Of a stretch of 60,410 bases of DNA, positions 21,180 to 29,059 are shown piece after piece (the first letter of the stretch is position 1; every line of letters begins with the position of its first letter). Source of the DNA: Actinomycetes bacterium. Its GTDB lineage: Bacteria; Actinomycetota; Acidimicrobiia; Acidimicrobiales; Acidimicrobiaceae. The position numbers and the translations under genes are program-made. Under the pieces are notes generated by a model that was not told where the DNA came from, made no database searches, and saw nothing but the letters and a program-made list of their open reading frames with translations. The DNA lies in assembly GCA_021841935.1 (NCBI GenBank), contig JAKCDL010000015.1:1-60410 (forward strand). Direction: 5' to 3'.

Positions 21180-21731
21180 CTAAGCGACACAAATAGACTT
21201 TGAAGAAATGGTCGAAATTGGGCTCGGTGTCACCGCTACGGCCGTCGCTTGTACCGTTGGCGTAAGGATTGAGCTAACAAGTGATGCCATTGCGGGCAGC
21301 GCTATAGTCGCCACAGCACTAACGCAGACCGAGTTTGAAGTCGAGCCAAATTGGAAGTTATCGATGTTTAGCCCTTGAAATGCTCCGCGCAATTGAGCTG
21401 TCATAAGCGAATAGGCGCGGCTCTGATCTATCGTTACCTGGCCATTTTGATATAGTTCCCCGGTGTCGATCTGGTTCGCCGCACTTGCGGCGACAGATTG
21501 CAGGCGATCCTGTAGGGCGCTTTTGGCGGAATAGACCGCGTCTAGGTCAACGATAATTCCTGATAGAAAGAGTGTGATCACCATAATCAATGGAGCGAGG
21601 ATGAGGATAGTCCCGTCATCTCGTTTGTTGCTCGTCCCTCCTTCTCCTAAAATTGCACTTCTTGACAATCTCTGGACGCACTTTGACTCGTTGACTGAGA
21701 TAAGCACGTGCCTCCGTCGGGTAGATTTCAT
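21180..21731 (-). CDS. TadG-like pilus protein
   Basis: This 183-residue protein has a basic, charged N-terminus (residues 1-38) ending KRDDG, then a hydrophobic segment TILILAPLIMVITLFLSG. The order is typical of TadE/TadG pseudopilins, whose N-termini are processed and whose bodies face outside. ATG 21731 overlaps the stop of the preceding gene (ATGA) and has GGAGG six bases upstream, so I prefer it to TTG 21737. The extracytoplasmic part is Ser/Thr/Ala-rich with two Cys. It is part of the Tad operon. Confidence 0.75.
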   Translation of the reverse strand: MKSTRRRHVLISVNESKCVQRLSRSAILGEGGTSNKRDDGTILILAPLIMVITLFLSGIIVDLDAVYSAKSALQDRLQSVAASAANQIDTGELYQNGQVTIDQSRAYSLMTAQLRGAFQGLNIDNFQFGSTSNSVCVSAVATIALPAMASLVSSILTPTVQATAVAVTPSPISTISSKSICVA

Positions 21732-22141
21732 CTGCAACCTCCGAAGTTGAGTCCGATTGGAACAGATTCGGTAATGGCAGATCCGATAAAGGGCAACTGC
21801 TGAGATTGAAGATTTATCGAAAAGCTCTCAGAAGGACAACTTCCCTCAATGGGAGTAGATTGGGTAGCGATCGTGATCGAGGTTGTATGCCCAAGAGTCT
21901 CTACGGCAATCTGTTGCAACGTTGGACTTGGCAGATATAAGTTTGAGCTTTCGATAGCTCGAGCTTCATTTCTGGCTACCGCGGTTACTAAATTGTGGAC
22001 GTGCGTTGAAATAGCGGTGAGTGAAAGTACCATCGCTGATAGTAAAAGGCAGAGCAGCACCGAAATAGTCGCCATAGCAACATCAATTACTGCCTCATCA
22101 CCCGTCTCCGATCGACAGTTAGGTCTCTTACGATGGTTCAT
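21728..22141 (-). CDS. TadE-like pseudopilin
   Basis: This small Tad-locus protein has 137 residues from ATG 22141; an upstream in-frame start at 22261 overlaps the previous gene and is unlikely. A polar N-terminus ending ETGDEA is followed by a 25-residue hydrophobic helix. The rest is a predicted extracytoplasmic domain with a Cys near GSCPSES and a terminal GGCR. It lies two bases after the stop of the preceding gene and overlaps the TadG-like gene by ATGA. The assignment rests on context and topology. Confidence 0.65.
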   Translation of the reverse strand: MNHRKRPNCRSETGDEAVIDVAMATISVLLCLLLSAMVLSLTAISTHVHNLVTAVARNEARAIESSNLYLPSPTLQQIAVETLGHTTSITIATQSTPIEGSCPSESFSINLQSQQLPFIGSAITESVPIGLNFGGCR

Positions 22142-22143
22142 CT

Positions 22144-22506
22144 TCAATTCCAGATCAGTGAGGTCGACACTATGACAATTGGGACGACGGAAAGTAGAGA
22201 GACGTGGCACGTTATGGTTACCTTTGATTCGGGCTTCCCAATCGCATAGACGGGAGTGCACTCTGTGGCCAGCGATCCTAGGTCGCTGGCCATCGTTGAA
22301 TTTACATAGTTTGTGTCAATTGCCCCAATGCGAAATTGGTATCCGCCAACTAAGCGAGCTAAGTCGTTTGCTGTGGCTGAACTTCTGACCTTGGTGGATG
22401 CAAGCTGAAAGGTGGAGATTATGAGGGCAACGATAGTCAGTGCTATAACCATGGAGATCACCATCGCAATCACGCCGCTTCCCTCGTCCCTCTTCGGCGA
22501 TATCAT
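22144..22506 (-). CDS. TadE-like pseudopilin
   Basis: This protein has 120 residues from ATG 22506, which overlaps the stop of the pilin-like gene (ATGA). The longer frame from 22578 lies inside that gene. The N-terminus SPKRDEGSG followed by VIAMVISMVIALTIVALIIS looks like a class III prepilin-type segment. Two Cys residues (in ATECTPV and TITCHVS) could form a disulfide outside the cell. The body is short, as in TadE-like minor pilins. It is a Tad operon member. Confidence 0.65.
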   Translation of the reverse strand: MISPKRDEGSGVIAMVISMVIALTIVALIISTFQLASTKVRSSATANDLARLVGGYQFRIGAIDTNYVNSTMASDLGSLATECTPVYAIGKPESKVTITCHVSLLSVVPIVIVSTSLIWN

Positions 22507-22739
22507 TGACCTAGCTTTGCAACTTGGGCATTGATAGTAGTGGTTGCGGTCCCCATTGTGGCTTTGAAGGCAACCCAAAGAATAACGCCAAGAAAGGCAA
22601 ATATGAGAACTGCTATTGCTGCCGAGACCACTCCTTCCCCGCTATCTGAGTTGGTAGCCTCTTTGATCTTGCTCGAAACGTTCGTTGCAACTGTGTCGAC
22701 AAATAGAAAAACAACAGTCATGGCCTTATATATCAGCAT
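22503..22739 (-). CDS. Small Flp/pilin-like membrane protein
   Basis: This 78-residue protein has a charged middle part ending NSDSGEG and a hydrophobic helix VVSAAIAVLIFAFLGVILW. This matches the size and layout of Flp-type pilin subunits of Tad systems, although the usual Glu at +5 after the Gly cleavage site is not present. It follows tadC by about 90 bases and precedes the TadE-like gene with an ATGA overlap. It is the best candidate for the major pilin within this window. The start (22739 or the internal ATG at 22721) is uncertain. Confidence 0.6.
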   Translation of the reverse strand: MLIYKAMTVVFLFVDTVATNVSSKIKEATNSDSGEGVVSAAIAVLIFAFLGVILWVAFKATMGTATTTINAQVAKLGQ

Positions 22740-22828
22740 GATTTAACTTTCTTTTTTTTCAAACCTTTTAGGTCGCTTTAATTGAGGACACGGCGGTCGA
22801 GGACTTGGGGACTTGCCTGAAGGGATCG

Positions 22829-23650
22829 TTAACCCTTGAGGGAGGTGAGAATTGAGAAAAATGGGATGAAGACTATTGCAATTCCGGGAAGTAGAGCCGC
22901 TATTGTGATGGGAATCCACACAGACTGTGTCACCTTTTCCATCTTTGCGAGTGCTCCTAGATGGCGCGCAGACCTTTGATTAGCAGCCTCTTCACGAGTG
23001 ACTCTTACCAGGTCACCGCCACTTGCTCCACCGGATAGAAGGTTTGTGATCCTTCTGATCGATTCAGTGGGAAATCTTTGGTAACACTCTTCTAGTACTT
23101 CATTGGTTGATATGCCACTTAGCAATCCTTGGGCTATAAAGGTAAATACCGGTCGAGTCTGCTCACTCGATGTTTGAGCGAGGCGGTAGAAGGAGCTATT
23201 TAGAGATAGACCGCTCCCTAGGTAGAGTGCGAGTTTCTCAATTTCAAGTGGAAGGTTTGATTCGATCTCTACTCTTTGCCTCAACTCTCCTTGAATTTTG
23301 CCTGCAACGTTTGCAAAGGTGATCAGAGGTATCAAAATCGCCTCGATAATCAATATCGGCAAGAGAGCGCCGCTACGTACCTTCGCGATTGCGACATCTA
23401 TGAGGGCAAAGGCGATCGTAATGGCGCTTGCCCTAATCCGTATCTGGGTTATCTCTCCCTTGGACTCCTCCATGAACCAGGACTTCTGTTGAGCGAGAGT
23501 TGGAGCTCCGCTAAGGTCTCGTGCTCCGACCACGTGGCGTTCGATACGTCGTGCTTTTTCTTTATATCCGTCGAGGATTTTCTTACCTAAAACCATAACG
23601 GCAGCGATACTTAGGAGTAGGGCCACATATTTACTAAGCAAGATCGTCAT
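22829..23650 (-). CDS. tadC: Tad pilus inner-membrane platform protein, TadC-like (T2SSF)
   Basis: This 273-residue membrane protein has hydrophobic segments at the N-terminus, near residues 80-125 and at the extreme C-terminus, and a cytoplasmic T2SSF-type domain in between. The domain includes EIEKLALYLGSGLSLNSSF and a SGGASGGDLVRVTREEA segment. ATG 23650 overlaps the tadB stop (ATGA). The longer open frame from 23749 lies inside tadB. With TadB it forms the platform on which the TadA ATPase acts. Confidence 0.85.
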   Translation of the reverse strand: MTILLSKYVALLLSIAAVMVLGKKILDGYKEKARRIERHVVGARDLSGAPTLAQQKSWFMEESKGEITQIRIRASAITIAFALIDVAIAKVRSGALLPILIIEAILIPLITFANVAGKIQGELRQRVEIESNLPLEIEKLALYLGSGLSLNSSFYRLAQTSSEQTRPVFTFIAQGLLSGISTNEVLEECYQRFPTESIRRITNLLSGGASGGDLVRVTREEAANQRSARHLGALAKMEKVTQSVWIPITIAALLPGIAIVFIPFFSILTSLKG

Positions 23651-24528
23651 CGCTGAATCCTTTTGCGAAGTGCATTTTTGATCAATTCGACGTCGCCCTT
23701 GTATAGAGAGGAGGGGCTCGTCATGCGAGAGACGACTATCCAGCAGCAAAGGACCACGACTGCGCTAACTGAAAGTACCAATATTGACGTCAAAGTTCGA
23801 TACGAACTGAATCCTCCTATGGATGCGCCAGCTAATAACATCGCAACTGGAACTATCACAACGAAGTTGCGCGCGAACTTCACCCCTTTTAGTCGTGCCT
23901 CGAACTCAGTTTGAGCTCTAGCCTCACGCTCAAGATCATCTTTGAGGTCAAGTATTATCCCTCCGATATCACCGCCAGGGACCTCAAGCACAACCTTGAG
24001 TGCTTCGGTTACTCGAAAGGTTGTAGTGAAAGGAAGGTTTTTGTACAATTCGTCGAGAGCCAATTCGATCGAATTTGTAATTGCGAAGGCGCGCTCGGAG
24101 CTATCGAAGGCCTCGCGTAGTGTTGACTTTGCACTTTTTGCTGCCGAGTAGAGGCCATGATGTATTGGAGAGCCCAACGAAGTTATGCGAAGGTGTACTT
24201 CGGAGAGGATATTTGGCCACTCTGTCGCACAATCTTTTCTCAATCGCTCACTTCGAGCTCGACCGAAGGCCTCAGCCGCCTTGATAAATATGAGCGGTGA
24301 AAAGATGATTGGAAGCGGTGATCCAATTAGCGCCGAGGCCGGAAGTAGTATCGCCCCTGAAATTGCAATTGAGGTCACCATCTCTTTGGATGTGAGGCCT
24401 TTCGGGACCTTCAGCTTGTGAAAGAGTCCCAAATCTTTGCCTCGACTTTTAGATCGGGTGACCTTGGGAATGAGTGCAATAGCAAGAGCTAGAAGGGAAA
24501 GGGCCAAACTAAAGATAGCGCTCGTCAT
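23647..24528 (-). CDS. tadB: Tad pilus inner-membrane platform protein, TadB-like (T2SSF)
   Basis: This 293-residue protein has paired hydrophobic segments near the N-terminus (residues 1-20 and about 55-80) and C-terminus. The cytoplasmic T2SSF domain carries VLEVPGGDIGGIILDLKDDL, a pattern typical of TadB. It starts one base after the tadA stop and overlaps tadC by four bases, so the three genes are tightly coupled. Confidence 0.87.
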   Translation of the reverse strand: MTSAIFSLALSLLALAIALIPKVTRSKSRGKDLGLFHKLKVPKGLTSKEMVTSIAISGAILLPASALIGSPLPIIFSPLIFIKAAEAFGRARSERLRKDCATEWPNILSEVHLRITSLGSPIHHGLYSAAKSAKSTLREAFDSSERAFAITNSIELALDELYKNLPFTTTFRVTEALKVVLEVPGGDIGGIILDLKDDLEREARAQTEFEARLKGVKFARNFVVIVPVAMLLAGASIGGFSSYRTLTSILVLSVSAVVVLCCWIVVSRMTSPSSLYKGDVELIKNALRKRIQR

Positions 24529-24529
24529 A

Positions 24530-25819
24530 TCAAAGTCCTCCCATCGATTCTGCCATGTTTTCGTTGGTGGCGATATTTAGGCGAAAGCCCCTTGAGCGAG
24601 CTCTTTCTCGAATCCTACAGGGCGATATGTAGGTTGGTCTCAAAGCTCCACCTTCGAAGTGAAAGAGAGAGGTGGTTGTAAAGGTGCCCTCTGATCCACC
24701 GGCCATATCTTCGACCGCTATGATCTCTCTGACCTTTGGCGCTCCATCGGTCCTCGCAGCAAAGACTACGACGTCGATTGCTTCACTAACGAGTGATGAT
24801 GCCGTTGCATTCGTGAGTGGTGCACCAGAGAGGAGTAGGAGAAGCCGCAGACGAGACAGGGTAGCTCTAGCGTTGGTTGCATGGATGGTGGTGTAGCCGG
24901 GGACTCCTGATGTAAGAGTCATGATCAGGGGTAGAACCTCGCTATCTCTTACCTCTCCAACTATTGCTAGATCGGGTGACATTCTGAGAAAAGCACTCGC
25001 TAGCCTTCTTAGGTCAACGCCATTTGCCCCGCCCCTTTCGGGCCTCGATTGAAGGTGTGTAACGTTTGGCAGATCGACTATTGTCTCAAGGACTTCTTCA
25101 GCAATTACTACCCGTGTCCTAGCAGGAAGTTCATTTGCTAATGAAGAGAGAAGTGTGGTCTTTCCAGAGCCTGGCGGACCAGAAAATATGATCGAAAGGC
25201 CGCACCTCTGAGCTTCAATTAGAAATTCAGCGGCTTCGATACTAAGCATTGAACGCTCAGTCAATTCGGCAAGCGATCGGACTTTTACGCCGTTGTACTT
25301 TCGAATATTCAACGAAAAGGTCGACTCTTTATTTAAGTCGGGGTGTACGAGATGAAGGCGTGCGTCATTTCGAAGTTGAACATCTTGTATGCCATCGTAT
25401 GCTTCTAGTTTTCGTTGGTTTGCGCCTTGATCTGCGAGGAGTTTGGCCAGGGTGCGGCGAAGGTGGTCGTGGTCGTGAAAGGAGTCGCCGTGAAAGCTGG
25501 TTCCATCGGAGTGGCGCTTTACGAAGATAGAGTCGGGAGCATTTACGATTATCTCCCAAACGTCCTCATCGGCAAATAAGTTATCGAGCGGACCATAACC
25601 TACGATGTTTGCGATTATTCGCGCGGTGATATATCGGTAGGTATCATCACTGAGGGGATAGGAGGGGTTTTTACTCTGCCAACGATTGATCTCTTCTGCT
25701 ATGACTTTGTTGAGTCTGTCCCTGTTTTGATCGAGTGTTAGATCTTCCTTGCTCGATTGAGCGGCTGACTGAACCATTCGTTCAATCTCTTGAATTGGGG
25801 TCTGAGCGGTGGTTGCCAA
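24530..25819 (-). CDS. tadA: Tad pilus assembly ATPase TadA/CpaF
   Basis: This secretion-type ATPase powers pilus assembly. Visible motifs are Walker A FSGPPGSGKTTLL, the Asp box around VVIAEEV, the Walker B region MSPDLAIVGEVRDSEVLPL, and the His box LTSGVPGYTTIHATNARAT. I place the start at TTG 25819 (429 residues), four bases after GGAGG; TTG 25855 would add 12 residues. It heads the tadA-tadB-tadC-pilin-TadE-TadE-TadG-phosphatase series. The cpaE-like gene is 3.2 kb away, beyond two plus-strand genes, so this half of the locus needs its own promoter. Confidence 0.93.
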   Translation of the reverse strand: MATTAQTPIQEIERMVQSAAQSSKEDLTLDQNRDRLNKVIAEEINRWQSKNPSYPLSDDTYRYITARIIANIVGYGPLDNLFADEDVWEIIVNAPDSIFVKRHSDGTSFHGDSFHDHDHLRRTLAKLLADQGANQRKLEAYDGIQDVQLRNDARLHLVHPDLNKESTFSLNIRKYNGVKVRSLAELTERSMLSIEAAEFLIEAQRCGLSIIFSGPPGSGKTTLLSSLANELPARTRVVIAEEVLETIVDLPNVTHLQSRPERGGANGVDLRRLASAFLRMSPDLAIVGEVRDSEVLPLIMTLTSGVPGYTTIHATNARATLSRLRLLLLLSGAPLTNATASSLVSEAIDVVVFAARTDGAPKVREIIAVEDMAGGSEGTFTTTSLFHFEGGALRPTYISPCRIRERARSRGFRLNIATNENMAESMGGL

Positions 25820-25944
25820 GTCGCCTCCAGATGAAATGATGCGTAGAGGCAACAAGCAATAAACCGTATGGGGATTAATGATATCACGTGGAATAAAATG
25901 ACATATCTCAAATCGTGACTTTTTTCTCAGAGAATAAATTCATA

Positions 25945-25967
25945 TAGTTGCATGTTACATACAACTA
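25945..25967. promoter_or_regulatory. MarR-type operator upstream of the MFS exporter
   Basis: A 23-base near-perfect palindrome has arms TAGTTG (25945-25950) and CAACTA (25962-25967) and an inner ATGT-T-ACAT. 20 of the 22 paired positions are symmetric. The sequence resembles MarR-family operators (TTGCAT...CAA type). It lies 25 bases before the exporter start and between the divergent tadA and MFS genes. No MarR gene is in the window. Confidence 0.65.
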
Positions 25968-25992
25968 AAGTGGGTTAAGTAGTCGTAAAGGT

Positions 25993-27708
25993 GTGGTGTT
26001 TATCTTGGTGGAAGCTGGCTTGAAGAATGAGTCCGAATTAGAGCTCAAACGAAGTCGCCGCTATCAAGCCCTTGTGTTGTCGAATACAACGCTCGGTGTC
26101 TTCATGGCATTTCTAAACTCGTCGATCGTCATAATAGCCCTTCCTGCGATCTTTAGGGGAATCTCCTTAAATCCGTTAGCGCCATCGAACGTTTCGTATC
26201 TCCTTTGGATGCTGCTTGGCTTCTCAGTAGCGGCGGCTGTCTTGGTGGTTTCACTAGGGAGACTCGGCGACATCGTAGGAAGGGCGAAGTTATTTACACT
26301 TGGTTTCGCGATCTTTACAGTTGGATCCGTTGCTCTATCGCTTACCCCTGGAAAGGGGTCAAGTGCGGCGCTCTTCCTAGTTATCATGCGGGTGGTCCAG
26401 GGGATAGGTGGCGCCTTTCTATTTTCCAACGCAAATGCAATCATCGCCGATACCTTTCCTCCTGAGAGGCGCGGAACTGCCCTTGGGATCAATCAAGTCG
26501 CTGGTCTTTCAGGGGCATTCATTGGACTTATCGCTGGAGGATTGTTAGCTGATATAAATTGGCGGGCTGTGTTTATAGTCTCGGTTCCCTTCGGTATCTT
26601 TGGTACTGTTTGGGCCTTCTATAAACTCAAGGACGTAGCCCCACGTCGACGCGTAAAGATCGACTATGCCGGTTCTGTTCTCTTCGCGGCTGCTCTGATT
26701 CTTATCCTCATCGCCATCAACTATGGAATTCAGCCGACTAAAGGTCATACCATGAGCTGGGGAACTCCGACAATTCTTGGTGAGCTGATTGGAGGTGTGG
26801 TGCTTTTAGTGGTCTTTCTAATAGTTGAGACCAAGGTTGAAGAGCCGATGCTAAAGGTCGATCTCTTCCGAACTAGAGCTTTTGCGGCTGGAAATCTCGC
26901 CAACCTCCTCGCCGCTATAGGTCGTGGTGGCCTTCAATTTATGCTCATCCTCTGGCTCCAGGGAATTTGGCTACCTTTACATGGCTATTCGTTTAGCCAG
27001 ACCCCGCTTTGGGCCGGAATCTATCTTCTACCTCTCACGATTGGATTCTTGGTTTCGGGACCGGCGTCGGGTTACCTCTCGGATCGCTTTGGTGCACGAG
27101 CATTCGCAACGGTTGGGATGGTGATCGCAGGTGCGTCGTTCCTCGCACTCATCCTGCTCCCGGTGAACTTCTCTTACTTCGTCTTCGCGCCGATCCTACT
27201 TGTAAATGGAATCGGCTTTGGTCTATTTGCCGCGCCTAACTCCTCGGCGGTAATGAATAGTGTTCCAGCAAACTCTAGGGGTACTGCCTCTGGGATGTTA
27301 GCCACTTTGACGAACACGGGACAGGTTCTATCCATCGGTATCTTCTTCTCGCTAATGATTGCGGGCTTGTCGTCGTCCCTACCGGGAGAGCTCTATCGGG
27401 GGCTGACCTCCTCTGGCGTCTCGGCCTCCTCGGCTAACTACATAGCTCACCTACCGGCGGTCGCCTCGCTCTTTGGCGCCTTTTTGGGTTTCAATCCAAT
27501 CAAGACGTTACTTGGGCCAACTCTGTCGACGCTACCGCACTCTGTGGTTCAAAAGATCACCGCGAATGCGTACTTTCCTCATCTGATTTCATCTGCCTTC
27601 AAATCTGGATTAGCCATTGCATTTACGGTTGCCTTGGTCCTCTGCCTCGTGGCAGCTGCGGCCTCATTCTTTAGGGGCAAGAAGTTTATCCATGAAGATG
27701 CGAATTAG
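25993..27708 (+). CDS. MFS drug-type exporter, DHA2 family (14 TM)
   Basis: This 571-residue major facilitator transporter has about fourteen hydrophobic segments. It carries the DHA motif C-like stretch and the loop 2-3 motif GRLGDIVGRAKLF. The N-terminal FMAFLNSSIVIIALPAI is the usual DHA2 opening. A larger loop (about residues 450-520) lies before the last helices. The protein should expel a lipophilic compound using the proton gradient. GTG 25993 is one of several possible starts. A MarR-type operator just upstream suggests induction by its substrate. The gene interrupts the Tad locus on the opposite strand. Confidence 0.93.
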   Translation: MVFILVEAGLKNESELELKRSRRYQALVLSNTTLGVFMAFLNSSIVIIALPAIFRGISLNPLAPSNVSYLLWMLLGFSVAAAVLVVSLGRLGDIVGRAKLFTLGFAIFTVGSVALSLTPGKGSSAALFLVIMRVVQGIGGAFLFSNANAIIADTFPPERRGTALGINQVAGLSGAFIGLIAGGLLADINWRAVFIVSVPFGIFGTVWAFYKLKDVAPRRRVKIDYAGSVLFAAALILILIAINYGIQPTKGHTMSWGTPTILGELIGGVVLLVVFLIVETKVEEPMLKVDLFRTRAFAAGNLANLLAAIGRGGLQFMLILWLQGIWLPLHGYSFSQTPLWAGIYLLPLTIGFLVSGPASGYLSDRFGARAFATVGMVIAGASFLALILLPVNFSYFVFAPILLVNGIGFGLFAAPNSSAVMNSVPANSRGTASGMLATLTNTGQVLSIGIFFSLMIAGLSSSLPGELYRGLTSSGVSASSANYIAHLPAVASLFGAFLGFNPIKTLLGPTLSTLPHSVVQKITANAYFPHLISSAFKSGLAIAFTVALVLCLVAAAASFFRGKKFIHEDAN

Positions 27709-28147
27709 CGAGGGCGACCTCGATTACCAATAAAGTCTCGCGCTGATCTATGTGCAGGCTTGGAAGGATTTATTTTGCGACGGGGTAGTGCATTCAAACA
27801 CTACCATCTCGTACAAGGGCTAGTACGACGGTCGCTTGAGCCTTTTGCCTCATAGCTGCTTTATTGGTTCGGTATATTCGAGGAGATCTATTGGGGGCTA
27901 CCTTTGGTAAGTGGGTGCCACCTAGGGTCATGGATGTTTTAGGGTCATTTGTGTCGTCGCGTCGGTTTTCGTTACTCCAAAGAGGAGAGGTGTGGACCGG
28001 AATTTGGCAGGCGGTTCAAAGTAAAGGTTGCGATTGGCGACTATGTGGTTAATGCTTTATATGACATAAAGAGTGAGGTTTCGTTCCTACATGCGGTAAT
28101 GTAAGTACGAAAGTGTCTTCTTGGTTCTAGAGAACGGTATCTCATAG
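27709..28147. other. Intergenic region with three small dyads
   Basis: I see no gene in these 439 bases. Dyads are GGTAGTG (27784-27790) with CACTACC (27799-27805), CGTAC with GTACG around 27810-27827, and CTTTAT-ATGAC-ATAAAG (28055-28071). The first could stop MFS transcription. The last may belong to the promoter of the hydrolase at 28148. Confidence 0.35.
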
Positions 28148-29059
28148 ATGGTTAAAATGAGAGGTGACGATCCCAGGGTCGACATCATTGGCTTTGGACA
28201 GATCCCAAAAGTTAGTCGATTTGGCGATTTTGCAGTTCGGATCTTGGCGCCTAACCCCTCGCCGATGACTCTAGATGGTACCAATACCTACGTACTTGGT
28301 TCTGCGCAGGGTGCCTTTATCGTCGACCCAGGCCCATCGGTTGATGAGCATCTAAAGAGGGTTGAAGAGATCCTCTTGGGTGAGCGTTTTGATGCCAAGG
28401 GGATTTTGTTGACGCACGGTCATATCGACCACTCTGAAGCAGCTAAGAGTTGGTCGCAGCACTTCGATGCTCCGATATACGGTGCTAACGCTTTTAACGG
28501 TGTGCGAGAGTTATCGGAGGGTTCACAGTTAGCGGTTGGTGACTTGAAGGTTTCGGTGCTAGCTACTCCCGGTCATACTAGCGACCATATTGCGTTCTTG
28601 ACGAACGACGGTGCACTTCTAACTGGTGATCACGTATTAGGACGAGGTACCTCGGTAGTTGCGCACCCTGATGGAAACCTCTCTTCTTATATTCGATCGA
28701 TACTTCGCCTTTTTGATGTAGAGAAAAGAATCGCACTTCCAGGTCACGGCCCTGAGATCGTGGGCGAAAGTATCGATAGTGTACTTAGCTTCTATCTTGG
28801 ACACCGAAAGGCGCGCATCATGCAGTTGGTCGCCTTTCTCGAAGGAGCTAACGCTGACGTTCATGAAATAGTCGAGCAGCTTTACGGTAACTCGATATCA
28901 AATTCATTGAAGTTTGCGGCAAAGCTGTCTACTCTTGCTGCACTCTCTACCCTAAGTGATTATGGCTACGTAGTCGAAGAGGGTGACCGCTACCAATTGG
29001 CGAGCGACTCAGAGTCGTTCTCCTTCGAAAAGGTCTTTGAAATCGATTCTCTGGACTAA
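28148..29059 (+). CDS. Metallo-beta-lactamase-fold hydrolase (LACTB2/glyoxalase II-like)
   Basis: This 303-residue protein has the metal-binding motif LTHGHIDH. It also has the downstream ligands of the fold: ATPGHTSDH, TGDHVLG and PGHGPE. The opening NPSPMTLDGTNTYVLG and the C-terminal winged helix-like tail resemble LACTB2-type hydrolases, some of which are ribonucleases. The exact substrate is unknown. It has no signal peptide. Its stop overlaps the stop of the convergent cpaE-like gene (CTAA). It lies inside the Tad locus on the opposite strand. Confidence 0.9.
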   Translation: MVKMRGDDPRVDIIGFGQIPKVSRFGDFAVRILAPNPSPMTLDGTNTYVLGSAQGAFIVDPGPSVDEHLKRVEEILLGERFDAKGILLTHGHIDHSEAAKSWSQHFDAPIYGANAFNGVRELSEGSQLAVGDLKVSVLATPGHTSDHIAFLTNDGALLTGDHVLGRGTSVVAHPDGNLSSYIRSILRLFDVEKRIALPGHGPEIVGESIDSVLSFYLGHRKARIMQLVAFLEGANADVHEIVEQLYGNSISNSLKFAAKLSTLAALSTLSDYGYVVEEGDRYQLASDSESFSFEKVFEIDSLD

